Program-made: the position numbers and the translations under genes
Part shown: one piece after another, positions 29,094-37,127 of the stretch
Layout of the letters: the number at the start of each line of letters is the position of its first letter
Numbering within the stretch: the first letter of the stretch is position 1
The notes under the pieces: generated by a model
Told to the model about the DNA's origin: nothing
What the model saw: only the letters and a program-made list of their open reading frames with translations
The model's database searches: none
Source of the DNA: G963665085 sp963665085
GTDB lineage: Bacteria; Bacteroidota; Bacteroidia; Bacteroidales; JAAAOM01
Direction of reading: 5' to 3'
DNA length: 64,000 nt
Assembly: GCA_963665085.2 (NCBI GenBank)
Contig: CAXXXS010000001.1
Location: 1,488,001 to 1,552,000, forward strand

Positions 29094-29822
29094 ATGAAAT
29101 ATGCATTGGTAACCGGAGGTTCGCGTGGTATAGGGAGGGAAATATGTTTGCAATTATCGGAAATGGGTTATCCTGTTTTAATTAATTATACATCGAACGA
29201 TGAAGCTGCAAATGCTACAAAAACGATGATTGAAGAAAAAGGGGGAGAAGCCGAATTATTAAAATTTGACGTTTCTGATACTCAGCAGGTAGATGATGCC
29301 CTAATTGGATGGATGGAGAAAAACCCAGGTTCTGTTATTGAAGTACTTGTTAATAATGCAGGAATAAGAAAAGACAACCTGTTGCTTTGGATGACAAACG
29401 AGGATTGGAAAAGTGTATTGGATATTTCCCTTAATGGATTTTTTTATGTTACCCGTAGACTTGTTAAAGATATGCTAACCAATCGTTATGGTAGAATTAT
29501 CAATGTTGTATCACTTTCCGGATTAAAAGGTCTTCCAGGCCAAGCAAATTATTCTGCTGCAAAAGCTGGTATTATTGGTGCTACTAAAGCACTATCGCAA
29601 GAAGTAGCTAAAAGAAATGTTACTGTAAATGCTGTTGCTCCAGGATTTATTCAAACTGATATGACTAAGGATTTGGATGAAACAACACTCAAAACTTTAA
29701 TACCAATGAATCGTTTTGGTAAAGCAGAAGAAGTTGCCAACCTGGTGAGTTTTCTTGCATCAGATAAATCATCATATATTACAGGTCAAACAATTTCAAT
29801 TAACGGAGGTTTACATACATAA
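29094..29822 (+). CDS. 3-oxoacyl-ACP reductase, FabG-like
   Basis: The 242-residue SDR has the NADPH motif TGGSRGIG at residues 7-14, NNAG near 91, a catalytic Ser in VSLSG, YSAAKAG (Tyr and Lys) near 153-157, and the FabG-type end GQTISINGG. It reduces the beta-keto group in each round of polyene extension. It follows the ammonia-lyase gene by 43 bases and is followed by a ketosynthase gene, so it is the pathway-specific ketoreductase and not the housekeeping fabG. Confidence 0.93.
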   Translation: MKYALVTGGSRGIGREICLQLSEMGYPVLINYTSNDEAANATKTMIEEKGGEAELLKFDVSDTQQVDDALIGWMEKNPGSVIEVLVNNAGIRKDNLLLWMTNEDWKSVLDISLNGFFYVTRRLVKDMLTNRYGRIINVVSLSGLKGLPGQANYSAAKAGIIGATKALSQEVAKRNVTVNAVAPGFIQTDMTKDLDETTLKTLIPMNRFGKAEEVANLVSFLASDKSSYITGQTISINGGLHT

Positions 29823-29831
29823 TACTTGAAT

Positions 29832-31049
29832 ATGAAGCGTGTTGTAATAACAGGAATGGGTATTTATGCCTGCATTGGGAAAAATATTGAAGAGGTAAAA
29901 AAATCTTTATATAATGGTACCTCAGGTATCGGTATTGAAGAAATAAGAAAAGAAATTGGGTATCGTTCTCCATTAACTGGAATTGTTGAACGGCCGATTT
30001 TAAAAGGTAAACTTGATCGTCGACTAAGAGTAGGTTTAGCAGAACAAGGAGAATATGCTTATGTTGCTACTGAAGAAGCGCTTAAAAACGCTGAAATGGA
30101 TTTTGATTTTTTAGAAAAGAATGAGGTTGGTATATTATATGGCAACGATAGTTCTGCAAAAGCGGTTATTGAGGCTAATAATACCATCGTGGCAAAACGG
30201 GACACGGCCCTTTTAGGTTCAGGTGCTATTTTTCAATCGATGAACTCAACGGTTACGATGAACCTCTCGGTTATTTTTAAATTAAGAGGTGTTAACATGA
30301 CTATCAGTGCTGCTTGTGCAAGTGGTTCCCATTCTATAGGACTAGGCTATTTTTTAATTAAAAATGGATTACAAAAAACCATAATCTGCGGAGGGGCTCA
30401 AGAAACTAATTATTATTCAATGGGAAGTTTCGATTCCTTAAATGCTTTCTCTGTAAGGGTTGACGAGCCAATAAAAGCATCCAGGCCTTTTGATAAAAAC
30501 CGGGATGGTTTGGTACCAAGTGGGGGGGCAGCAACAGTTATCCTAGAAGAATACGAACAAGCGGTAAAACGTGGAGTGCCAATATTAGGGGAAATAATAG
30601 GCTATGGTTTTTCATCAAATGGGGGCCATATTTCGCAACCAACTAATGATGGATCATACAGGGCAATGAAAATGTCCCTTGAAGATGCAGGGATAAAACC
30701 TGGTGAGATAGATTATATTAATGCACACGCTACTTCTACACCGGTAGGCGATATGCACGAAGCGGAAGCGATAAACCAATTATTTGGTGATGTTAAAACC
30801 CCTGTTAGTTCCACGAAAGGGATGACCGGCCATGAATGCTGGATGGCTGGTGCCAGTGAAATTGTATACTCAACCTTGATGATGCAAAACAGTTTTATCG
30901 CACCTAATATTAACTTTGAAGAAGGTGATGAACAATCTTCAAAATTAAATATTATTGCAAAAACCAAGGAACAAAAGATAGATACGTATCTATCCAATTC
31001 TTTTGGTTTTGGAGGAACAAACTCAGCATTAATCGTTAAAAAAATTTAG
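29832..31049 (+). CDS. Beta-ketoacyl-ACP synthase, FabF-like, active site complete
   Basis: From the ATG at 29832 the protein has 405 residues (a TTG at 29826 is less likely). The thiolase-fold catalytic residues are present: Cys in SAACASGSHS near residue 160, His in INAHATSTPVGD, and His in GMTGHECWMAGA. The end NSFGFGGTNSALI is typical FabF. It would condense malonyl-ACP with the growing acyl chain. It is one of three apparently active ketosynthases in the cluster. Confidence 0.92.
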   Translation: MKRVVITGMGIYACIGKNIEEVKKSLYNGTSGIGIEEIRKEIGYRSPLTGIVERPILKGKLDRRLRVGLAEQGEYAYVATEEALKNAEMDFDFLEKNEVGILYGNDSSAKAVIEANNTIVAKRDTALLGSGAIFQSMNSTVTMNLSVIFKLRGVNMTISAACASGSHSIGLGYFLIKNGLQKTIICGGAQETNYYSMGSFDSLNAFSVRVDEPIKASRPFDKNRDGLVPSGGAATVILEEYEQAVKRGVPILGEIIGYGFSSNGGHISQPTNDGSYRAMKMSLEDAGIKPGEIDYINAHATSTPVGDMHEAEAINQLFGDVKTPVSSTKGMTGHECWMAGASEIVYSTLMMQNSFIAPNINFEEGDEQSSKLNIIAKTKEQKIDTYLSNSFGFGGTNSALIVKKI

Positions 31050-31071
31050 TTTAAACCATAAAATCAATAAA

Positions 31072-31635
31072 ATGAAAAAGTTATTATTAGTATTGTTTGC
31101 AAGTGTTCTTATTTTTAGCGTTGCAAATTCGCAAGCTATTAAAACTGGTGACCAGGCAGTTAATGTTGGGCTTGGGCTTGGAGGTTCGATGATTGAAGGT
31201 GTTGGCCTTCCTGCCCTGATTCTTTCATACGAAACTCTACCTTTTGAAAAGTTAGGTATTGGCTATCTTAGTGTTGGTGGCTATTTTGCCTTCAAACATT
31301 CGAATTACGACTATGGCTATTGGGGCACTAATTATGATCTTAAATATAATTATTGGGTCTTTGGTGGCCGTGCAGCATATCACTTCGATTTTTACGAAAT
31401 GAATGGAGATGATTTTTTTAATCAATTCGATGTTTATGCCGGTGTCTTTCTGGGGTTCGGTATCAATACAGTGAAGTACGATTCTAGCTGGGGTATTGAT
31501 TTTGATAATGATTTTTTCATCAGGGAGGATATGTTTGTTGGTTGCCGTTACAAATTTAGCGATAACCTTTCTGTTTTCTCCGAATTAAGTTATGGAATTT
31601 CCTGGCTAAGCGGTGGTGTTAGTTTCTTGTTTTAA
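31072..31635 (+). CDS. Small outer-membrane beta-barrel-like protein
   Basis: The 187-residue protein has a clear signal peptide (KKLLLVLFASVLIFSVANSQA) and a mature part rich in Gly, Tyr and alternating hydrophobics, ending in a C-terminal Phe (GGVSFLF), typical of outer-membrane barrels. It resembles generic OmpW/OmpA-like barrels of Bacteroidota. It is unusual between ketosynthase and ACP genes. A terminator follows it directly, so it ends the first transcription unit of the cluster. Its role is unknown; a surface or pigment-holding function is possible. Confidence 0.75.
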   Translation: MKKLLLVLFASVLIFSVANSQAIKTGDQAVNVGLGLGGSMIEGVGLPALILSYETLPFEKLGIGYLSVGGYFAFKHSNYDYGYWGTNYDLKYNYWVFGGRAAYHFDFYEMNGDDFFNQFDVYAGVFLGFGINTVKYDSSWGIDFDNDFFIREDMFVGCRYKFSDNLSVFSELSYGISWLSGGVSFLF

Positions 31636-31647
31636 GCCATAAATAAA

Positions 31648-31679
31648 TTTGAAAATTGAGCCTACAAAAACTATATTTG
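31648..31679 (+). promoter_or_regulatory. Promoter of the second unit of the cluster, embedded in a terminator
   Basis: TTTG at 31648-31651 and TATATTTG at 31672-31679 are separated by 20 bases, an ideal Bacteroidota promoter. The -7 element lies in the loop and descending stem of the terminator hairpin at 31659-31685. Initiation near 31686 leaves about 36 bases before the ACP start codon. Confidence 0.65.
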
Positions 31680-31695
31680 TAGGCTTTAGTTTTTG
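31659..31695 (+). terminator. Intrinsic terminator after the barrel protein gene
   Basis: AGCCTACAAA at 31659-31668 and TTTGTAGGCT at 31676-31685 form a perfect ten-base stem with a seven-base loop, followed by TTAGTTTTT. It lies 24 bases after the stop at 31635. Confidence 0.8.
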
Positions 31696-31721
31696 CTATC
31701 AAAATGTATTTAAAATAGAAG

Positions 31722-31964
31722 ATGGAAAGAGAAGAAGTAGTTAAAATTGTGAATGAATTCCTTATCGAAGAAATTGAAGTTGATGAAGACAGAATTTCTC
31801 CGGATGCCAGGATAAAAGATGATTTAGAGATTGATAGCCTTGATTTTGTAGATATTGTTGTTATTGTTGAGAACAACTTTGGTTTTAAAATCAAACAGGA
31901 AGAAATGTCAAACGTTATGGTTCTTGACGATTTCTACGATTACATATATAATAAAGTAAAATAA
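31722..31964 (+). CDS. Acyl carrier protein (first)
   Basis: The 80-residue acidic protein has the phosphopantetheine site DLEIDSLDFVD with Ser39 as attachment point. Acidic helix II follows as needed for docking with the synthases. It is the first gene of the second transcription unit and precedes the acyltransferase by three bases. A phosphopantetheinyl transferase is not in the window and must come from elsewhere. Confidence 0.93.
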   Translation: MEREEVVKIVNEFLIEEIEVDEDRISPDARIKDDLEIDSLDFVDIVVIVENNFGFKIKQEEMSNVMVLDDFYDYIYNKVK

Positions 31965-31967
31965 ATT

Positions 31968-32855
31968 GTGGAGAATGAACGGGACTGGCAGGGTACAACC
32001 AGAGGGAACCTGGGAGTAAAATTGCTGTTTTGGTTTTTTAAAATTTTCCCATTATCATTAGGTTATTTTATTCTCTGGTTTGTTATTCCATTTTATCTTC
32101 TTTTTTCCCGAAATGGTTATAAGGCCATTTATAATTATTGCCGCAACAGATTGATGTTGTCACCGTTAAAGGCTTTTATCAAGACTTTTCACAACCATTA
32201 TACTTTTGGACAGGTATTATTGGATCGCGTTGCGTTATTTGCCGGCAAGAAGAATATATTTAAAGTCTCCGTAGAAGGTGAAGAGGTCATAACAGATCTC
32301 CTTGAAAAAAAGCAAGGGGCTATTATACTGAGCTCTCATATCGGAAATTTTGAAATAGCCGGGTATCTTTTTAAAATGGGTAACAAAAAAATGTATGGAT
32401 TAGTTTTTGGAGGTGAAAATCCAAACTGGCAGGAATACAGGATTAAGAAATTAAACGAAAACAATATTTACCCAATACCAGTATCTTCAGACTTATCTCA
32501 TATTTTCACACTGACAAATGCCATAAAATCTGGCGAATTCGTTGGAATTCCTGGCGATCGCGTTTTTCATGGGACACGAAAACAAACATGTAATTTTTTG
32601 GGCAAACCAGCTGATTTCCCTGTTGGGGCATTTCTTATGGCCGAAAAACTGCATGTTCCATTGCTTTCATTTTTTGTTATGAAAACAGGAGCTTTTTCAT
32701 ATAAGTTTTTTATCAAAGAAATTAAAGCTGAAAGCACTTCAGAAAAGATTAATTGTTTTGTAAACGAAATAGAAAACCGGTTAAAAGAATATCCCGAGCA
32801 GTGGTTTAATTTTTACGATTTCTGGAATGAAAAAACACGCAATCCGTATGAGTAA
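31968..32855 (+). CDS. LpxL/HtrB-like lipid acyltransferase
   Basis: The 295-residue protein starts with GTG, three bases after the ACP stop. It has an N-terminal membrane-associated segment (residues 20-45) and the HX4E catalytic motif in SSHIGNFEIAGY near residue 126; GIPGDRVFHG and EQWFNFYDFW match the lauroyl/myristoyl acyltransferase family, whose members use acyl-ACP donors. In aryl-polyene clusters such enzymes are thought to move the acyl chain to or from a lipid anchor. Because it lies beside ACP genes, it probably takes the product from ACP. The acceptor is unknown. Confidence 0.87.
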   Translation: MENERDWQGTTRGNLGVKLLFWFFKIFPLSLGYFILWFVIPFYLLFSRNGYKAIYNYCRNRLMLSPLKAFIKTFHNHYTFGQVLLDRVALFAGKKNIFKVSVEGEEVITDLLEKKQGAIILSSHIGNFEIAGYLFKMGNKKMYGLVFGGENPNWQEYRIKKLNENNIYPIPVSSDLSHIFTLTNAIKSGEFVGIPGDRVFHGTRKQTCNFLGKPADFPVGAFLMAEKLHVPLLSFFVMKTGAFSYKFFIKEIKAESTSEKINCFVNEIENRLKEYPEQWFNFYDFWNEKTRNPYE

Positions 32856-34212
32856 AAGTAAATCCATATTACTTATTTCTGCCAACAGGCATTGCGATCC
32901 ATATCCGGTGTATCCCATTGGTATTTCATATCTTTCAACATACATTTCTAAACATTTATCCGACTACAAATTATTGGTGCTGGATTTGAACCTGGATGGA
33001 CTAAATGAAATCGATGAACTTGTTAATAAAAGCGATATCAGGTATATAGGTGTTTCACTCCGTAATATCGACGATAATAATATATACACGAAAAACAGTT
33101 TTATCGACTGGTACAAACAGATTGTTGATAAAGCGAAGAGCGTGTCAAAAGCTCCTGTTATTGTTGGAGGGGCAGGATTTTCAATTTTTCCTGAATTCCT
33201 TCTGGAATATCTTGGTGCAGACTTTGGCATAAAAGGAGAAGGAGAAGGAAGCTTTGTCGAGTTAGTCCAATTATTAGACCGCAAACAAGATGTTAGTAAG
33301 ATAGAAGGCCTAATTTTTAAATCAGGAAGGACTATTATTCAAAACAAGAGGACAAAATATCTTAGAGAGCTTGACCTTGAATTTAACCCGGAGACACTTG
33401 GCTATTATTGGGAAAAAAGCGGTATGCTTAACATACAGACAAAACGTGGTTGCCCAAAGAGATGTATTTATTGCAGCTATCCTATTATTGAGGGGACAAA
33501 AGTAAGGACACTTGAAATAGACACAATTATAAAAACATTAAGAAAACTTACTATAGAACAGAAAATCAGTTATGTTTTCTTTACGGATTCAATTTTTAAT
33601 ATCGAAAAAAATTATAACCGTGAATTATGTCAAAGTATTATCGATAATAACATAAAAATACAATGGGGGGCTTATTTTGCTCCTGACGCTTCTTTGAAAT
33701 ATGAGGATTTGGAGTTGTACAAAAAAGCCGGGCTTACTCATATTGAGTTTGGGACCGATTCTTTTTGCGATACAACATTAAAAAGCTATAATAAATCTTT
33801 TCGTTTTGAGGATGTACTTGAAAAGTCGCAGATTTGTAACGAACTTTGTATTTTTTTTTCTCATTTTCTTATTTTAGGAGGAATTGGCGAAACCAATTTA
33901 ACACTCAAGGAAACATTTGAAAATAGCAAACAAATAAACCACTCTGTTTTTTTTCCATATATTGGGATGCGTATTTATCCGGGGACAGAATTATATGAAG
34001 CGGCCCTTCGCAAGAAGAAGATTAAACCTGGAGACAGATTGCTGGAACCTGTGTATTATATTTCAGATGATGTTAATTTGGAAGGCATAAAAGAGATGGG
34101 GCAGGCAACAGGGAAAAAATGGGTTTTTCCGGGCGATGAAAAAAGCGATTTTTACAACGTACTGCGGGCCAGAAAACGACGAGGCCCACTCTGGGAATAT
34201 TTAAGATATTAA
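32848..34212 (+). CDS. B12-binding domain radical SAM enzyme (first)
   Basis: The preferred ATG at 32848 overlaps the previous stop by eight bases; an ATG at 32827 is also possible. The N-terminal 150 residues look like a cobalamin-binding Rossmann domain (PVIVGGAGFSIFPE, GIKGEGEGS), without a DxHxxG motif. The radical SAM part has the cluster ligands in TKRGCPKRCIYCSY (CxxxCxxC), and EFGTDSFCD later. Such enzymes do methylations, cyclisations and other radical steps; this subgroup is common in lipid and pigment clusters of Bacteroidota. The reaction here is unknown. Confidence 0.88.
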   Translation: MSKSKSILLISANRHCDPYPVYPIGISYLSTYISKHLSDYKLLVLDLNLDGLNEIDELVNKSDIRYIGVSLRNIDDNNIYTKNSFIDWYKQIVDKAKSVSKAPVIVGGAGFSIFPEFLLEYLGADFGIKGEGEGSFVELVQLLDRKQDVSKIEGLIFKSGRTIIQNKRTKYLRELDLEFNPETLGYYWEKSGMLNIQTKRGCPKRCIYCSYPIIEGTKVRTLEIDTIIKTLRKLTIEQKISYVFFTDSIFNIEKNYNRELCQSIIDNNIKIQWGAYFAPDASLKYEDLELYKKAGLTHIEFGTDSFCDTTLKSYNKSFRFEDVLEKSQICNELCIFFSHFLILGGIGETNLTLKETFENSKQINHSVFFPYIGMRIYPGTELYEAALRKKKIKPGDRLLEPVYYISDDVNLEGIKEMGQATGKKWVFPGDEKSDFYNVLRARKRRGPLWEYLRY

Positions 34213-34214
34213 TT

Positions 34215-34646
34215 ATGATGGAATTAGATAAAATAGAAATTACAGAACTTATTCCGCAACGTGCACCGTTTTTAATGGTTGACAAGTTAGTTTCATTTGA
34301 CACTGATGTCACTAAAACAACTTTTACAGTACAAGAAAATAACATTTTTGTCGAAAATGGACTTTTTGCCGAGGCCGGGATTATAGAAAATATAGCCCAG
34401 ACATGTGCAGCCTACATGGGGTATTTCAATAAGTATATAAACAATAAAGAGGTGCAATTGGGATTTATTGGTGCTATTAAGAATTTAAACATTCATTCCT
34501 TGCCAGAAACAGGAGAAAAGGTAGAAACAACAATAGAAATTTTAAGTGAATATTTTAATTTAACTTTAGCCCGTGCAAAATCAATTTGCAACCACGAGGT
34601 AATTGCAGAATGTGAAATGAAAATTTCGTTGGTTGAAGAGAAATAA
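34215..34646 (+). CDS. Hotdog-fold 3-hydroxyacyl-ACP dehydratase (ApeP/FabZ-like)
   Basis: The 143-residue protein carries IPQRAPFLMVDKL, which is the FabZ motif IPHRYPFLLVDR with Gln in place of the catalytic His. The helix with EAGIIENIAQTCAAYMG keeps a Glu at the partner position. The His-to-Gln change makes the catalytic mechanism uncertain, but the same type is found in dehydratases of aryl-polyene clusters. The second dehydratase (54414) has a canonical His. Expected role: dehydration of the 3-hydroxyacyl intermediate to the enoyl, which is not further reduced. Confidence 0.82.
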   Translation: MMELDKIEITELIPQRAPFLMVDKLVSFDTDVTKTTFTVQENNIFVENGLFAEAGIIENIAQTCAAYMGYFNKYINNKEVQLGFIGAIKNLNIHSLPETGEKVETTIEILSEYFNLTLARAKSICNHEVIAECEMKISLVEEK

Positions 34647-34653
34647 TATCAGA

Positions 34654-35085
34654 ATGAAACAAGATACAAATTTGTTTGCAACCAAAGAAATAGTGGTTCG
34701 ATTTAGTGAAGTAGATTCAATGGGGATATTGTGGCATGGTAGTTATGTAAATTATCTTGAAGATGGACGTGAAGCTTTTGGCAAAAAATATAACATTGGA
34801 TATCTTGACATTGTTAAAAACGGATATTTTGTCCCTCTTACACAGATGAACATGGATTTTAAGAGGCCTTTGGTCTATGGTGATTCAGTAATCATTAAAA
34901 CTACTTTTGTAAATTGTGATGCTGCTAAAATTATTTATAAATATGAAATAAGAAATACAAAAGATAACTCTATTATACTTACTGGGAACAGTGTCCAGGT
35001 TTTTTTAGATAAAAACTACCAATTAATATGGAACACACCAGAATTTTTTACCGAGTGGAAAAGGAATTGGAAAATTATAGAATAA
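34654..35085 (+). CDS. YbgC-like thioesterase, hotdog fold
   Basis: The ATG at 34654 gives 143 residues and lies eight bases after the previous stop; a TTG at 34633 would overlap it. VRFSEVDSMGILWHGSYVNYLEDGRE is the 4-hydroxybenzoyl-CoA thioesterase motif (the Asp in VDSMG is the nucleophile position). In the cluster it probably releases the mature aryl-polyenoyl chain or removes stalled intermediates from ACP. Confidence 0.87.
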   Translation: MKQDTNLFATKEIVVRFSEVDSMGILWHGSYVNYLEDGREAFGKKYNIGYLDIVKNGYFVPLTQMNMDFKRPLVYGDSVIIKTTFVNCDAAKIIYKYEIRNTKDNSIILTGNSVQVFLDKNYQLIWNTPEFFTEWKRNWKIIE

Positions 35086-35086
35086 A

Positions 35087-36241
35087 ATGTATCCTGTTTA
35101 TTATATAGCACACGATATTATCAGTTCATTAGGGTTTGGATCAGACGAAAATGCCCAAAGTTTGTTTGCGAACAATAGTGGCATAAAAAAACTAAATAAT
35201 TCTTATTTTATTCCAGACACGTTTTGCGCCTCACAAGTTGATGACAGAGAATTGGGAAACGCATTTAATTCTATTAACACAGAAAAAAAATATACGCGGT
35301 TTGAGAAAATGATGATGTGTTCTATATTCAATGCTCTTTCCAAAACAAGGGTGGATACAAAATCAAAAGAAACACTATTTGTGATTTCTTCCACAAAGGG
35401 AAATATCGATTTACTGGAAGAAGACAAAAAATCATTGTACGAAGACGACAGGGTAAACCTTTGGAAAAGTGCTGCGTTGGTTCAGGAACATTTTGGGAAC
35501 CCGAATAAACCGCTCATCATTTCACATGCCTGTATATCAGGATTAGCTGCACAAATAATTGCCAAACGCTATATCGAATCAGGACAATATAAAAATGCGA
35601 TTGTAGTGGGCTGCGATATGGTAACACCATTTGTTGCCTCAGGTTTCCAATCTTTTAAAGCACTATCGCCAAATCCTTGCAAACCATTCGACAAAACCCG
35701 TGATGGATTGTCTTTGGGTGAAGGCGCTGCCACGGTGATATTATCATCAGATGAGAAGTTATTAAATTCAGATGTGGCATTTTCTTTTGTATCAGGCAGT
35801 ATAACCAACGATGCCAATCATATTTCAGGGCCATCTAGAACAGGCGAGGGATTGTACCTGGCCATAGAGAATGTGGTAAAAGAAATAGACAATCAGTCAA
35901 TTGATTTTATCAGTGCACATGGAACCGCAACCATTTATAACGACGAAATGGAGTCGATTGCCATAAGCCGTGCCGGTTTACTAAATGTTCCGGTTAACAG
36001 TTACAAAGGCTATATAGGGCATACATTGGGTGCAGCAGGAGTAATCGAAACCGTGTTCACACTCCTTTCGATGGGAAATAATTTACTGGTAAAAAGTATA
36101 GGTTACGAGAATATTGGGGTGTCGCATTCTTTGAATATTATTGAAGAAAACACACTTTCGGAAATAAATACCTGTTTAAAAATGGCATCCGGTTTTGGCG
36201 GTTGCAATGCAGCAATTCTAATTCAAAAACAAAGCCGATGA
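35087..36241 (+). CDS. Beta-ketoacyl synthase, active site complete (second)
   Basis: The 384-residue protein is a divergent FabF-like synthase: Cys in SHACISGLAAQ near residue 148, His in SAHGTATIYNDE, Lys and His in YKGYIGHTLGAAG, and the end ASGFGGCNAAIL. Cys, His, Lys and His are all kept. It overlaps the next gene (ATGA at 36238). One of the three active ketosynthases; which one handles the starter and which the extension cannot be told from sequence. Confidence 0.87.
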   Translation: MYPVYYIAHDIISSLGFGSDENAQSLFANNSGIKKLNNSYFIPDTFCASQVDDRELGNAFNSINTEKKYTRFEKMMMCSIFNALSKTRVDTKSKETLFVISSTKGNIDLLEEDKKSLYEDDRVNLWKSAALVQEHFGNPNKPLIISHACISGLAAQIIAKRYIESGQYKNAIVVGCDMVTPFVASGFQSFKALSPNPCKPFDKTRDGLSLGEGAATVILSSDEKLLNSDVAFSFVSGSITNDANHISGPSRTGEGLYLAIENVVKEIDNQSIDFISAHGTATIYNDEMESIAISRAGLLNVPVNSYKGYIGHTLGAAGVIETVFTLLSMGNNLLVKSIGYENIGVSHSLNIIEENTLSEINTCLKMASGFGGCNAAILIQKQSR

Positions 36242-36864
36242 ATCTACAAATTTCAAAATATTGTTTGATTACAGATGGCGAAATTCATCTTGACGGGAAA
36301 ATGGTTTTTTCCGATAAAAGCCGTGAGAATTTTAAAGAATTTATCATTGAAGCTTACAAACAGAATTACATTACCTACCCTAAGTTTTTTAAAATGGACA
36401 ACCTGTCGAAACTGGGTTTCCTGGCATCGGAATTGATATTGCGCGAAGAAACTGAGCGTGATATACCAAAACCAGATATGGGTGTGGGATTAATGAATAG
36501 TAGCTCATCACTTGATACGGATATGGCTTACCAGGAAACGATTAACCCGGGTGAAAATTATTTTCCGAGCCCGTCAGTTTTTGTTTATACATTACCTAAT
36601 ATTGTTATCGGCGAAATTTGCATCAGAAATAAAATTCAAGGAGAAAACACATTTCTCATTTCTGAACATTTTAATGCAAATATATTGAACGATACAATTA
36701 CTCATCTGTTTAATTCAACAACAACAAAGAAATGTTTAACTGGCTGGCTTGAATTGAAAAATGATTTTTATTATGCATTTTTAATGCTTGTGGAAACTCA
36801 AAAGGAAACAGATAGAATTATCTTTGAAACGAATTCAATAAATAATCTTTTTAACAAAAAATAG
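36238..36864 (+). CDS. Half-size ketosynthase-like protein without active-site Cys
   Basis: The protein has 208 residues from the ATG at 36238, which overlaps the previous stop. DNLSKLGFLASELIL, GVGLMNSSSSLDTD and SPSVFVYTLPNIVIGEICI match the N-terminal half of a ketosynthase (KAsynt_2 type), with SEHFNANIL at the site of the usual ACSS. The C-terminal half and the two His are missing. Similar half-proteins accompany aryl-polyene ketosynthases and may form a heterodimer or act as structural partner. I infer this from position and length. Confidence 0.7.
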   Translation: MNLQISKYCLITDGEIHLDGKMVFSDKSRENFKEFIIEAYKQNYITYPKFFKMDNLSKLGFLASELILREETERDIPKPDMGVGLMNSSSSLDTDMAYQETINPGENYFPSPSVFVYTLPNIVIGEICIRNKIQGENTFLISEHFNANILNDTITHLFNSTTTKKCLTGWLELKNDFYYAFLMLVETQKETDRIIFETNSINNLFNKK

Positions 36865-36867
36865 ACT

Positions 36868-37122
36868 GTGGAAGAATTAATTTTAAAATTAAAAGAAGAG
36901 ATCATCGAGATTTTAAACCTGGAAGGTATGACACCTGCAGATATTGATAACGAACTTCCGCTTTTTGGTGATGGTTTGGGATTAGACTCAATAGATGCAT
37001 TAGAATTGATTGTGTTGATGGAAAAGAATTATGGAATTAAAATAGAAGATCCGAATAAAGGACGCGAGATATTCAAGTCGATTAACACAATGGCAACTTA
37101 TATCTCTGAAAATAAGGCTTAA
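36868..37122 (+). CDS. Acyl carrier protein (second)
   Basis: The 84-residue protein starts with GTG. Ser41 in GLGLDSIDALELIV is the phosphopantetheine site. Its DSIDALE motif, in place of the DSLDFVD of the first ACP, suggests that the two carriers are not interchangeable; one may hold the aryl starter. It lies between the half ketosynthase and the third full ketosynthase. Confidence 0.93.
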   Translation: MEELILKLKEEIIEILNLEGMTPADIDNELPLFGDGLGLDSIDALELIVLMEKNYGIKIEDPNKGREIFKSINTMATYISENKA

Positions 37123-37127
37123 TAAGT

